A model generated the notes under the pieces. That model saw nothing but the letters and a program-made list of their open reading frames with translations. It had not been told where the DNA came from and did no database searches. Shown here piece by piece: positions 1 through 10,727 of a DNA stretch of 64,000 nucleotides. The stretch covers positions 434,001-498,000 of the forward strand of contig JALNQF010000005.1 in NCBI GenBank assembly GCA_028456385.1, read 5' to 3'. A program made the translations under genes and the position numbers. Source of the stretch: Ophiosphaerella korrae (taxonomy: Eukaryota; Ascomycota; Dothideomycetes; Pleosporales; Phaeosphaeriaceae). Positions within the stretch are counted from its first letter, which is position 1. Every line of letters starts with the position of its first letter.

Positions 1-509
1 GGCTGAGCATCAGGATAGTAACAGGGGACGCGCACGCAGAGGCCTTGCGTGTGGGTGAGGCCGTGGGTGTCACGAAAGAGGAAATTGTTGCCGGAGCGCT
101 ACCATGGGAGAAAGACGCAGTGATCCGTGCGATACGGAAAGATGGCGCGGTGGTGGCCATGGTAGGGGACGGGGCGAATGACATGGCAGCGCAAGCGGCG
201 GCCCATATCAGCGTCGCCATGTGCGCAGGGGACGGGCTCGGGGCAAGCTTGGCTCTCTCATCGGCCGCTGATGTGACGATACTCTCTGGGAGTGGGCTGA
301 ACAGCCTTGGGGAGGCTATGGATATTGCGCGTCGGACTGTGTGGCAGGCTAAGTTCAATCTTGTCTGGGCTATGGGCTACAACATGCTGGGCATTTTGCT
401 GGCAACAGGGTTTCTGGAGCCCGTTGGTATAAGCATTGATGTGTCACTGGCGGGTATCATGATGGCGATGTCGAGTATTACCGTATTGCTGCTTAGCCAG
501 CGTGTTTGA
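1..509 (+). CDS. Copper-type P1B ATPase, C-terminal part (5' end outside window)
   Basis: The frame is open from the left edge (first codon at base 3) to a TGA at 507-509. It begins in the P-domain with a TGD motif, continues through the hinge motif GDGAND, and ends with the last two membrane helices. The first of these carries a YN pair and the second an M-x2-SS motif. In P1B-1 ATPases these mark the Cu(I) site, so copper export or loading of secretory cuproenzymes is the likely role. The phosphorylation site and any metal-binding N-terminal domains lie outside the window. The family is clear; copper specificity is inferred from the two helix motifs. Confidence 0.88.
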   Translation, partial: LSIRIVTGDAHAEALRVGEAVGVTKEEIVAGALPWEKDAVIRAIRKDGAVVAMVGDGANDMAAQAAAHISVAMCAGDGLGASLALSSAADVTILSGSGLNSLGEAMDIARRTVWQAKFNLVWAMGYNMLGILLATGFLEPVGISIDVSLAGIMMAMSSITVLLLSQRV

Positions 510-1668
510 TAGATAATTTTGGAGATGTGAGCGGCATGTACAGTTCTGACGGCCTTCAAACTCTATTCAACGTATCGCATTGAGAGTCGAGACGGCCAAA
601 GCAGCTCATCTCGAGAAGTCAGCGTTACGACAGATGGATGATGCGTCTCCAACGTACCTCTATTGTTTGCTTGAAGTTTGTTGATAGTAGACTAGTAATA
701 TCTATCCCTAGTTTACACACTGTAGCCGGATATCCTCTTATCAACCTTATCTTGTATTCCATGTAATTGACTCATTGGTTAAATATGGCCTGGATCAAAA
801 CAAGTCCTCAGTTATGTTATCGGGGGAGAAGAGGTCAAGATAAAGTGAACTAAAAGTGAAGTCTAATCCTATCTTAGTAAAAGTGGCGGATGGAAATGTG
901 GGCCTCGGCTATATACTGCCCAGTGGCATTTTGTGCCATCAACCAGTCGGACACTAATGGGCTCAAAAGATTCTTCCGTGCGGTGAGATGTTGAGTGAGC
1001 AACCTCATAACATGAAAGGTGGGCTGCAGTTTGTAGGTATTAGCTTTTGACTTGCCTGGCACCAGACTTGTGACAGCGCCAACCAGGGAATGGAGGACTG
1101 TGTTGGCCGATTTTTGTAAGGGAACAAGGACGACAGGCCGCTCACGTTGGCTATACGCTTCCTCGGATATCCCAACGAGATACGGTCCCCATTAGTACCT
1201 ACGTTACGTCGCAGACGGCTAAAGCTTGGATTGCCTCACCGCGAAATACGACTGTTCTACAGAGATGCCGAGAGCTCGCTAGGGCCTCCCGTCTCCTCCC
1301 TCTTGTACGTAAGGATTCATGACATCCTTCCACGTTCGGCGCCGGGGCCTAGGACCATGGAAAAGCCATGGTGGACTTTTTGCAAAGCTTCTCTTGCTAT
1401 GGATGCACTTTAAAGTTGGCAATATCCTACAATCCTAGTATCTATGGCAACATGGAGCAGCCGTTGTCCGATTGTCCAAAGCTGAGAGTGGGCCGAGCTA
1501 CGCCATCAGTATCGTCTACCCCACAATTGAGAATGCCAGTCCCGGGCCGAGCCACGGACCCTGGGCCCCGGATTCGGCAATGTCCCAACTGCGTCGAGTC
1601 GGACATTTCACCTTCGGCTTCCTACTGTGAGTAGATGTCGACCCTATGAAACTCGATCACAATCCACC
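510..1668. other. Intergenic region upstream of the bZIP gene
   Basis: About 1.16 kb with no recognisable gene. Short open frames between 1147 and 1634 have no family resemblance. The region holds a TGACTCA site at 768-774 and is otherwise the presumed promoter of the bZIP gene. Confidence 0.5.
768..774. promoter_or_regulatory. TGACTCA (AP-1/Gcn4-type bZIP site)
   Basis: A perfect 7-bp AP-1/Gcn4 half-palindrome about 900 bp upstream of the bZIP start. It is one of five perfect copies in intergenic DNA of the first 17 kb. If functional it could mean autoregulation; alone it is weak evidence. Confidence 0.35.
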
Positions 1669-3241
1669 ATGCCCCGCGCACGACGTGCCCAAGCAACCCC
1701 CAATTCCAACCCCCAGCCACACAACAACTCTGCCCCCGACGCCGACGAGACCAAACGCGCGGCTAACCGGCTCGCCCAGCGCAGGTTTCGACGCCAGCGA
1801 AAAGACCATATCGCACACCTCGAGCGAGAGCTGGCTCTATGCCGCGAGGGCGCCTCCGGAGAGCTTGCCCAACGCCGCCAGGAGACGGCGAGGCTTCGCC
1901 AGGAAAAGACAGAGCTGCGCGAGCTCCTTGAACATGTTGCTCTTACCCTGGGTCGTGTGTGTGGCGTGGACGTCGAGATAGGGATGTCTATGGACGGAAC
2001 GACTGATCGTCAACCGACAACATTTGCTGACCTGGCTACCCCTTCCTATGGTGACTCTCGCCACGACGGACAGCCGCATTTTGTTTGTGGTCAAGCACCC
2101 GATGGCGGGTATGCGGACCTAGAGTATCTCCGAGGCATGTCAGGTGTTGCCTCCGACGATAGCTCGCATGTTGTCGAGGATCAGCTGGACCACCAAGCGA
2201 GCGTTGTCGTACAGAGCAACAGTTTGGGAATGCCTCGAGCAGTCTATGTCGAGCCAGAGCATGAATGGCTCGCTATCGAGGAAACGCCTATTTCACTAAC
2301 CTGGGGACACCAAGCCCAGGCGGACCAGTGTATCACGCTGAACCCAAGCATGCCGCCAACTCCTTGCTCTTCCGGCTGCATCCGCCGCTACAATGGATCT
2401 GACAAGACTCAGATGATGACCATCATATTCCGACGTCGGGTCGAGGACCTCATAGAACCTTGTGTCCGCCTCTACCAAGGACAGGTGCAGGCACAGAGCC
2501 AGTCGTTACAAACCCTCGAGACCACACTGATTGACGGTCTCGCTGAAATCATCATCTCGATGGAGCTTCTGTGCTACCAGCTTCTGCAGATTCCTACTGC
2601 GTCTCTAGCAGGCGGAAGCGCCTGGGTCGCGTGGCAGATCGCCAAAACCTTATGGGTGCTCCCTCGTCTAGCGGACGCTGGCATCCTCGCTCGCGTCACT
2701 GAGAGCGGCTACGACTCGGACATGTTCCGTGACACGATGCCCAACTGGCTGCGACCAACAGATATGCAAAAGACGTTCGAGTGAGTAATCATTGCAAGTC
2801 CACCAACCCAGACACTGACAGACGCGCTTCTTCGCCTCTAGGCACCACCCAGCCATCGATTTCATTCCGTGGACCTCGCTGCGCGAGGCACTCATCATGC
2901 ACCAGGACGACGTGTCTATTGACGATGTTTTCGTAAATCTCCTTTCGCGGGTGAGTGGTCTTGAATTTCTTTCATCTAACTATGAACGCTAATATTCCCG
3001 GTCCCAGGAGGTTCCGACTGGTGCAGACAATGATCGCACTGTAGACGCCACGACCACTCTCAGCCTCCTCAATATCCGTAAACAATTTCAGTCGCGCCAG
3101 GACAGGCTACTACGTGATGTATTCTACAGCTCCAATTCCATGTTCGCCCTGGCCAAGCCTTGCGCGTCGACTCAGCCTGACTGCATCTCTCTCCTCGTGG
3201 ACAAAATGATGGCTGGCCAGTCTCCGCTCCTGACGGCCTGA
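1669..3241 (+). CDS. bZIP transcription factor with DUF3425 C-terminal domain
   Basis: Spliced model: 1669-2780, 2842-2950, 3008-3241 (484 aa). An upstream in-frame ATG at 1627 is also possible; 1669 was preferred because the residues between show no conserved feature. Residues about 29-45 form the basic region with the fungal AP-1 signature NRLAQRRFR (N-x2-AQ-x2-FR), followed by a leucine-rich coiled coil to about residue 80. The C-terminal third has the DUF3425 pattern: W-L-RPT-x-Q, then HPAIDFIPW and an LR-x-A-L-I motif that is rejoined only after removing intron 1. Intron 2 (2951-3007) keeps the frame open to a TGA. It stands at the left end of the catabolic gene set, so a pathway-specific regulator role is inferred from position. 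Confidence 0.85.
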
Positions 3242-3464
3242 AAGAGGTACGGCCAGGCAATGGAGATTTCGCCCTCAAACCTTTCTGCACATGCCATCTG
3301 CTGCATGGGCAGCTGCGCTCTGTACGCCCACGCGCATCCATGTCGGCAACGCTCGGAGCCAGGGTTGCGCATTAGAGACAGCCGGCATGAAGGCCATCTC
3401 GCTACATGGGAAGATATCAGATTAGCAAAGGCCGTAACGGGCTTTTGGGGATCGAGATTTAGGC

Positions 3465-4400
3465 CTACCTCTGTCCGGAAACGAGTATGTCAAACATCCT
3501 CTGTGCCACCTCTTCGGGCTCGAGCACGGGCAGTATAAAGGAATCCGGCGAGTCGAGGTCGCGGAACATCTTGGTCGCTATAGTGGCAGGGTAGAGCGCA
3601 CTGACAGCGACGGCGGGGTTGCCGTGCTGATGCTTTAATTCCGTGTGCAGGCCCTCGACGAGGCTAGTGACGGCCGCTTTGGAGGCCGAGTAGTCGGACA
3701 TGTGGGCTACTGTGAGGAAAGAGGTGGCGGAGGACGTGACAAGCACATGCCCACGGCCCGTAGCGATCATGCCGGGAAGGAAAGCGCGGACGCACCATAG
3801 TAAACCGAAGACATTGACGCCAAAGGTGAGGCGGAGGTCGTCGTCTGTGGCGTCGAGAAGGTTGTGGCCGCGCACAACGCCGGCGTTGGCCACTAGTATA
3901 GTGGGCGTGCCGTGAAGATGAGTGATTTTGGCGGCTGCCTCCCGCACACTCGATGCATCGCTCACATCACACTTGATGTGCGATGTCCTATGACCTGTGG
4001 TATAACTGAGCGTCGAGACATCGAGAACCACCACGGTAGCACCGGCAGCATCGAGTTTCTGGGCCAGAATGGCACCTATGCCGGTAGCGCCGCCCGTCAC
4101 GACCACAACCTCACGCTTCAGATCAGGTCTCCCTTTGTATGAAGGGTTGAGAGCCTTACGGGTCCAAGCGCGGTTGATGCTGAGGATCCACGCTGCTGCG
4201 ACGCACCTCATGCCCCATTTCAGACGGAGAGACATATCACCAACCCATCTCATCGAAGCCCATTCAGGCCCCAAAAGTGCCGGGCTCGGTTCCAGACCAG
4301 AGAGGACGAGCCCACAGGGAAGCAGGAGAGAGACGAACGGATGGAGAATCGTCCCCCTAAGTAAAGCAAGCAAAGTGTCGAGGCTAAAAGTCTTCACCAT
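3465..4400 (-). CDS. Membrane-associated short-chain dehydrogenase/reductase (SDR16C-like)
   Basis: Single exon, 311 aa. The cofactor motif TGGATGIG is at residues 102-109, NAG at about 172-174, catalytic Ser at 223/224 and Y237-x3-K241. An N-terminal extension of about 90 residues includes one or two hydrophobic stretches, as in retinol-dehydrogenase-like (RDH10/DHRS3, SDR16C) enzymes anchored in the ER or lipid droplets. These enzymes usually oxidise or reduce isoprenoid or lipid alcohols with NAD(P)(H). It is transcribed away from the Ldi-domain gene across a shared promoter of about 1 kb. An alcohol to aldehyde step in the inferred pathway would fit, but the substrate is unknown. Confidence 0.85.
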   Translation of the reverse strand: MVKTFSLDTLLALLRGTILHPFVSLLLPCGLVLSGLEPSPALLGPEWASMRWVGDMSLRLKWGMRCVAAAWILSINRAWTRKALNPSYKGRPDLKREVVVVTGGATGIGAILAQKLDAAGATVVVLDVSTLSYTTGHRTSHIKCDVSDASSVREAAAKITHLHGTPTILVANAGVVRGHNLLDATDDDLRLTFGVNVFGLLWCVRAFLPGMIATGRGHVLVTSSATSFLTVAHMSDYSASKAAVTSLVEGLHTELKHQHGNPAVAVSALYPATIATKMFRDLDSPDSFILPVLEPEEVAQRMFDILVSGQR

Positions 4401-4604
4401 CGTGTTTCGCTTTCGGGCGAGAAGGTAATGTGCATGGGTTGAACCTCACGCAAATGGGACGGGAAGATATATAATAGGACTTAGGAATCGGGTGGAGTCT
4501 TGGTATCTCGAATAATCATCTCTGACCAAGATTATGCAAACAACCTCAGAACCTAAGTATCTTGTCACAAGATGGGAATAGAGGGACCGCATCTTGCATA
4601 TCTA

Positions 4605-4626
4605 GTGTGTGTGTGTGTGTGTGTGT
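4605..4626. repeat. (GT)11 microsatellite
   Basis: An uninterrupted GT run in the SDR/Ldi divergent promoter. Confidence 0.9.
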
Positions 4627-5137
4627 AGAAACAGGCTAACTTTACGTGAGACTTCATTACTACAGTGGTATCAGGCAAATAGCAATGTGCACGCGCCCCT
4701 TGTGATGTCTAGAAGTGAACGCTTCACTAAGGCTTAAGTTCCTGGGCTGCCTGATTCTTTTTCACCTTTATTCTTGGACGAGGCGTATCGTTTGATACTT
4801 GATTAGTCCAAGGTCGAATTCTACATGCACGACTCAGCGCAACTCCGTCGACTCGATGTGAACGCCAACAAGCCACTTCTGTCAAAAATCGTCTGAGTGC
4901 CAAACTCTCGGGGTGGGTACTGAGTATCCGGGGTAGGATGGTATCATCGCTATGGCACGCCCTTTCTTGATTCTAGATGATTGGTTCACGCTGCCTTGTG
5001 ACTACTCATAAGTGCTACATTGCTAAACGGTAGAGTTCCTTGCCCTCGTCCCTGAAGATGCTGGAGAAGCTGTAGAAGCTGGAGATGACTGTAAATGCAG
5101 CTTGGGTGTAAGTATGTTGATGCGGGGTATTTACCAA

Positions 5138-5231
5138 GACCAGGGAGACTGAGTCAGGATAATTGATCACGACCAGGGAGACTGAGTCAGGCTAATTGAT
5201 CACGACCAGGGCATCAGTCAGGATACTTGAC
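5138..5231. repeat. 33-bp tandem repeat with bZIP-type sites
   Basis: Units start at 5138, 5171 and 5204. The first two are 33 bp and nearly identical (ATA versus CTA variant); the third has a changed and shortened core. TGAGTCA occurs at 5150-5156 and 5183-5189; the third unit has ATCAGTCAG instead. The array sits about 200-300 bp upstream of the Ldi-domain start codon. Confidence 0.85.
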
Positions 5232-5435
5232 CATCTCCATGCAGAAGCCCCACACGGCGTCACAAAGCATGACTAGCAGGTTAAGTAGTATAACATGACC
5301 TAATAGCGAATCCCACATGCAAACCGGTTTATGTCGCCACGCATGATACTGCACAATATATCTTGCCTTGTTCTATTCAACGCGTAAAACAGAAACTATA
5401 GCCACTCCGTACAATAAATAATAACACGATTCATC

Positions 5436-7464
5436 ATGGGAGCAGAGGCTAAACTCAATGGCAAGCAACACGTTGAAAAACAGCAACCAGGGATCCCAGA
5501 TGAAGCAGGGAAATGCACTGTATCCCACCAGAAGAACCGCCAGGTTACGCTTCTCTGGGGCGTGATGGTCACACTTGCGGTCGTTTCATTCTACTACGAT
5601 GTCAACCCGCGGTTGCAGTATGCCGGGCTCTCTGTACTGTTTCCTGGCGGTGCGTTTGTTGGACTTGGGGGTTTCTGGATCATCGGACTGCCCGTTGTGT
5701 TGTACGTTGCGCACGCATGTAGATGTAAATATTACTAACCTTATCAACAGTACCCTTTTCTGCATCAGTTTGTTCCTTTGGTTCGCTACTGGCAACATCG
5801 TGGCACCTTTCTTGACCTGGTTCGGCCTGGCCCTATGGGTTCCTTTGCTTCCGCAGGCCGCCCAGCCCACGATGCCATACAGCCGAATTGCCGTATGCAT
5901 TTTGTCAGGCGCTTCGTACGTGAGCATTATAGTCTATATGCGCCAGATTCAGGCCGAAAAGCTTGCCCGTCGCAAGGTCAGAAATGAATACCTCCCACGC
6001 GTCATGAATGATGTCGAGGCTATCGGAGCCACTGTCCATGAAAAGGACGAGGACCGCGAAATCCCTTTTGAAGAACTCAAGACGATTCGCTGGGTGCTCG
6101 ATCTCTCGTTGCAGGACATGGATGACTGGTCAGGGTGGGACGAGATTGAGCAGTTTCAGCCCGCAGCACTACGATACCAGATCAACGACTGCGGATACAC
6201 ACTTGCTTTTGCCAATCGCTTCTATACGCCGTCTTTTCGGGGCTCTTATATGCAGGATGCCCAGGCCCGCCTCATCCGCAAGTACTGTAAGGAGAAGGTG
6301 CTCTGGTACTGGAAGTACGAATGCATCTGGGGTAAACTTACCACGAACTACGAGCCTGTGATCAAAGACAACATCATGCTCACAGGCTTCTTCCTCCTCG
6401 CTTTGGAGGTGTATCGCGCTTCAACTCTTGACCAGACATTCACACAGGACGCTTCGTTGACCCTTGAGATTGACAAGAACCATCACTACCCACACAATGC
6501 GCGCACACTTGCTAAGGCACTGCTAGATAACTGGGCTGCATCGCCGTACTGCGTTTACCCCTGCGAGCCGAATTGGATTTACTCTCCCTGTAACTTGAAT
6601 GGAATCAACGCTCTCACGGCATACAGCGTCAACGAGGGAGTCGACTATGTATCAGAAGTTGCACCGCGCTTCAAAAAGGGGTTCATGGAGGAATTAATGG
6701 ACGTAGATGGTACACTTGTTCCAATCAAAAGTTCTCTAACCGGCTTCGTGGTTCCAGGGCTGATCGGCATGGCCAACGAGCTTACCTGCTCCATGTTGAC
6801 GGCTTGTATAATGCCAGATGTATCTAAGGCGTCATTTGCCATCGCAAAGGAAGAGTATCTCGGCTTCGATAAGAATGGTAAATTCCTGGGCCTGTCGAAG
6901 CTGAAAGGTGCGGATAAGATGGATGTAGGGTGGTACTCAGCTTCTCTTGTCACAGCTTACGCTACAATCCTGGGTGCGGCGAAATCCTTCGGTGATAAAC
7001 GCACTGCGGATGCAGTGTGTAAGCTAGTGGAAGAGGATGAGAGCTTGAAGAGGACGGAGAGGGGTGGTGTTGTAAAATTCGACGGGGCGTCGGTGCTCAT
7101 GGGCTGCCTACTTCTGCGCGCGAAGCTCATGTTCCGTGACGGCTGGAAAAGACTTGTAACGGAGCGGATGCCCCAGCATTTGAGGGATGGGCCTATCTTG
7201 GGGGATGCACAGTATCCGGAGGTGCTAGTGGCCAAGGCCCGGTCGCATGATGGGCACAATCTGGAGTTGGTTGTTTATCCTGGGACGGAGAAAACTGAGG
7301 TCGAGCTTGGGATTAAACAGCTCAGACCAGGGATGACATATGATATTACAGGTGGCGGAGGAAAGACATTCAAAGCGGATAAGAATGGAGAGGCTGTCAT
7401 CAAAGTCACGTTAAAGGACAGGACGCAGATCTGGCTGAAGCCTCGCGAAAAGATGCATATCTGA
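5436..7464 (+). CDS. Membrane-anchored linalool dehydratase/isomerase (Ldi)-domain protein
   Basis: Spliced model: 5436-5701, 5751-7464 (659 aa). The intron starts GTACGT, has a TTACTAAC branch site and ends CAACAG. The first roughly 190 residues hold four or five hydrophobic helices. A soluble domain of about 450 residues follows, with the signature region around residues 355-380: two cysteines nine apart (Cys360 and Cys369) around EPNW, then a GINALTAYS stretch. The bacterial Castellaniella enzyme uses a Cys pair of the same spacing (171/180) in its (alpha/alpha)6 barrel to hydrate myrcene and isomerise linalool and geraniol. That enzyme is soluble and periplasmic, so the membrane anchor is a fungal variation. 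The family call rests on this motif and overall pattern. The substrate is not known; a (de)hydratase or isomerase on an isoprenoid alcohol is the inference. Confidence 0.75.
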
Positions 7465-8362
7465 CCTGACTCAAGCTTCGGTAGGCAGCTATGATAAAAA
7501 TAAGCCTTGTAAAAAAATAAAAAAATAAAATAAAATAGGATGTTTGTTTATGAATATCTTGCTTTACTGATCCATCCCATCTGAATTTCTATTGGCTCAA
7601 TCTATGTGCGTAGGGATGTCTAGGAATACGCCTAAAGGCCCTCCTCATCGGAGCTGCCGGAGGAACTCATGATGGCTCGGGGGATCGCACGATGACAAAA
7701 GAGTGAAAGAATAATTTCATGTGAATTTACTTTAATTCACAGCCGAATTTGAGAGTTTCTTAATTTTCTACTCTCTACTCTGCACCACTGGAACTTAAGC
7801 AATACTGCATTCATCTTAGATTCTGTTTCAATTCAACTTAGTTACTACATAACTAGTCGAGCACGGCGGGTAGACGTACTGCAACGTCTGAATTACACTA
7901 AAGATCAATCCCAAAAAGAGCACTATCTACCTCTGCTACAGCGATTCCGGTTTCCACTGCAAATAAAAAAGTGTAGTAAGCAGGCCTCGAAACAACGCGT
8001 CAGCATCAACCCCATCTAATAGATTAAATCTTCAAAGTTCAAAAATGGTGCTCCAAATCTGTCACGATTGAGTACGAGTCGCACTCCGCAAACCCGCCCA
8101 TCCGGTTTTAGTCATTATCCATGACACAACCTGGGATCTCGCAACACTGGCACTCAGCAGACGACTTTAGCCCCACATTTTCGAGCCGTAAGAGCGCGTA
8201 ACACACAGGCAATTATCAGTGATGTAAGGACAATGCCGCATAGCCATGTTCAAGCTAGATATAGAGAGACGAGCGAAGCACGAAGGCTAGAACTATTGTT
8301 GAATCTGCCCTTCCCAAGAGAATAAAACGTAGAATAAAACAACTTCGCATTCATTATACAAG
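7465..8362. other. Intergenic region upstream of the monooxygenase gene
   Basis: About 900 bp. An A-rich tract (about 7510-7540), probably 3'-UTR of the Ldi gene, follows the stop, and TGACTCA lies at 7467-7473. No gene is seen. Confidence 0.5.
7467..7473. promoter_or_regulatory. TGACTCA (bZIP-type site)
   Basis: A perfect site 3 bp after the Ldi stop codon and about 890 bp upstream of the monooxygenase start codon. Confidence 0.3.
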
Positions 8363-10363
8363 ATGCCCGATACCCACGCAAGCTCTCCTAATGGGGCCCA
8401 CTCTACAAATGGCGAACCCTATAGGGTTGTTACTAGCGAAGATAAGTGCCGCAACACGCCTATTCACGCGAACCGCCATATGCGCGTCATTTGCGTGGGT
8501 GCTGGCGCTTCAGGACTGCACCTAATTTACAAGCTGAAGCGAGACTTCACCGACTTCACGCTCGACGTATTCGAGAAGAACGAAGACATTGGAGGAACCT
8601 GGCTTGAGAACCGGTACCCAGGATGTAAGTTAGGTTAATTCCTTGTCCGAGAGTGAACACTGCTGACTGATCTGGAGGTGCCTGCGATGTCCCTGCGTGA
8701 GCCTAGCCCAATGATTCCTCATGCTTGAATGTTTTGCTAACTAGGTAGACACAACTATGTTTACTCGTTCGAGCCGAATCCGACTTGGTCTGCGAATTAT
8801 GCGTCCTCGTTGGAAATCTTCGATTACTTCTCCCGCTTTGCCGACAAGTATGGGCTAAGGAAGCACATCCATATTCGCCATGAGGTTGTGGGTGCTACCT
8901 GGAATGCTGCTAAGGCCTGCTGGATCATTTCTGTCAAAAGACCGGATAGGTCAACCTTTGAGCAAGAGTGTGACTGGTTTATTAACGGCGCCGGTATCCT
9001 CAATGCGTGGCGGTGGCCTGCGATTCCCGGCATCGAGAAATATAAAGGCAAGCTGCTGCATAGCGCAGCATGGGACCAGACTGTCAATGTCAAGGGTAAA
9101 CACGTCGGGCTCATTGGGAACGGATCATCGGGCATTCAGATCCTCCCCAAAATGCAGAAGTAAGTTGATGCTGAGGAGACCTCGATAAAGACGAGCTAAC
9201 AAAGTCCTTTAAGACAAGCAGCTCATGTTACGACATTCATCCGTGAACCGACCTGGGTGAGCCCACCGCCCAACATGGACTACCGCGAGTATACGGAAGA
9301 GGAACGTAATGAGTTCGTGCTGCACCCCGAGAAGCTGCGTGACATGCGTAAGGCCGAGGAGAAGTCAATTGGGGATGTCTTCGCTATCATCATGGATGGA
9401 TCGCCAGCGCAAATGCGGGCTCAGGCCTTCATCAAGCAGCAGATGGTGGAAAGGTTGAACAACGAGGAACTGCAACGCCTCCTTATTCCAGAATGGGTCT
9501 TTGGCTGTCGCAGAATCACTGTGAGTTTCACCGTCACGAGCACGTATTTTGAGTACATGACTGACAGCCAACCTGAATAGCCCGGTACAGGCTACCTTGA
9601 GTGCCTCACTAAGCCAAATATCACTACCGTCTACGGCTCCATCAAGGAGATCACCGAGAAGGGCTGTGTTACCGAAGATAGCAAAGAACACCCCACTGAC
9701 ATCCTCATCTGTGCCACAGGCTTCGACACAACCTTCCGTCCGCGTTTTCCTCTTATTGGCAAAACAGGTACCAACCTTGCGGAAGAATGGGCCCTCGAGC
9801 CGCGCAGCTACTTAGGTCTCGCGGCGGCAGGCTATCCGAACTACTTCATGTACCTTGGCCCTAACTGCCCTATTGCCAACGGGCCCATCATATTCTCCAT
9901 CGAACTGCAGACCGAGTACATGCTCAAGTTCATGAATCGGTGGCAGAAGGAGAACATCCGCTCATTCGATGCACGCCGTGACGCGGTGGACGACTTCATG
10001 CACCAGAAGGATCTCTTCATGCAGCGCACTGTGTGGAACGGCGACTGCATCTCGTGGTACAAGAGCACAATTGACGGACGAATCACTGCGGTGTGGCCAG
10101 GGAGCACGCTGCATTACATGGAGACGCTTGCAACGCCGCGATTTGACGACTTCGAGGTCGAGTACAACGGGCGCCGGTTTGCCTATCTTGGAAACGGCTT
10201 CTCTCAGACGGAAAGGAACCCGGCGATTGACCGCACGTACTACATTCGAGATAAAGATGATGGATCTTCGCTTTTCAGAAACCTTATGAGCAACGTCAAT
10301 GCGCATGAGGAGATGGATCTGAAGACCCTGGCCCAGGACGATGTGGTTCTGCTGCAACGCTAG
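8363..10363 (+). CDS. Baeyer-Villiger-type flavin monooxygenase
   Basis: Spliced model: 8363-8624, 8678-8696, 8749-9159, 9214-9520, 9581-10363 (593 aa). The 19-nt second exon encodes the CDVP part of the conserved RYPG-CACDVPAH motif and is needed to keep the frame. The FAD-binding GAGASG is at residues 46-51. The Baeyer-Villiger fingerprint is present as Y-x-G-x3-H-x3-WD (about 192-203, Tyr in place of the first Phe), and the NADPH-binding GNGSSG is at about 217-222. ATGFDTTF near the C-terminal third is also typical. Such enzymes insert oxygen next to a ketone, giving esters or lactones. It lies between the Ldi-domain and CoA-transferase genes on the same strand, so a ketone-cleaving or lactonising step is likely; the substrate is unknown. 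Confidence 0.9.
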
Positions 10364-10727
10364 GCGAAAGGTTTAGGGTTTATGTAAATAGTCATGAGAT
10401 TTTACGTCTGAGTTCTGCCGCGTGTCAAGTTTATGTTGTCAAGTCTTCTAGAAGCAAGTGTGTTGTTGTGTCATATACCATGAGTCAAGCCACTAACTTG
10501 GATAAGCGACCCAGTGTCACAGGCCTTAGGGCTTCGGGCCGTTTGAGCTATCCATGTACTTATATAGTATTTGCCGCAGGTTTGCGCAGAACGACTCATA
10601 AAAGTAGTGTAGCTTGATTCCATCACGGGAATGTGCCATTTGCTTGAAAGAAGACGTTAGAGGAGCACTGATATCTGTCATACCATCAACACTGACTTTA
10701 CTCGGCATCTCTTTGACGAATTGCAAC
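10364..10727. promoter_or_regulatory. Promoter region of the CoA-transferase gene with a TGAGTCA site
   Basis: 364 bp between two same-strand genes. TGAGTCA occurs at 10481-10487, about 240 bp before the downstream ATG. A one-mismatch CGACTCA lies near 10592. Confidence 0.4.

Larger units (their letters stand above)
4401..5435. promoter_or_regulatory. Divergent promoter region between SDR and Ldi-domain genes
   Basis: About 1 kb between two outward-facing start codons. It holds a (GT)n tract and a 33-bp tandem repeat carrying TGAGTCA sites. No gene is visible. Shared regulation of the two flanking genes is inferred. Confidence 0.5.

Noticed and set aside
1147..1634. Two open frames upstream of the bZIP gene
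   Set aside because: They overlap each other, have no family resemblance, and fall where a promoter is expected.
5138..5231. Possible CRISPR-like array
   Set aside because: The units are contiguous 33-bp tandem copies without unique spacers, and the host is a fungus.
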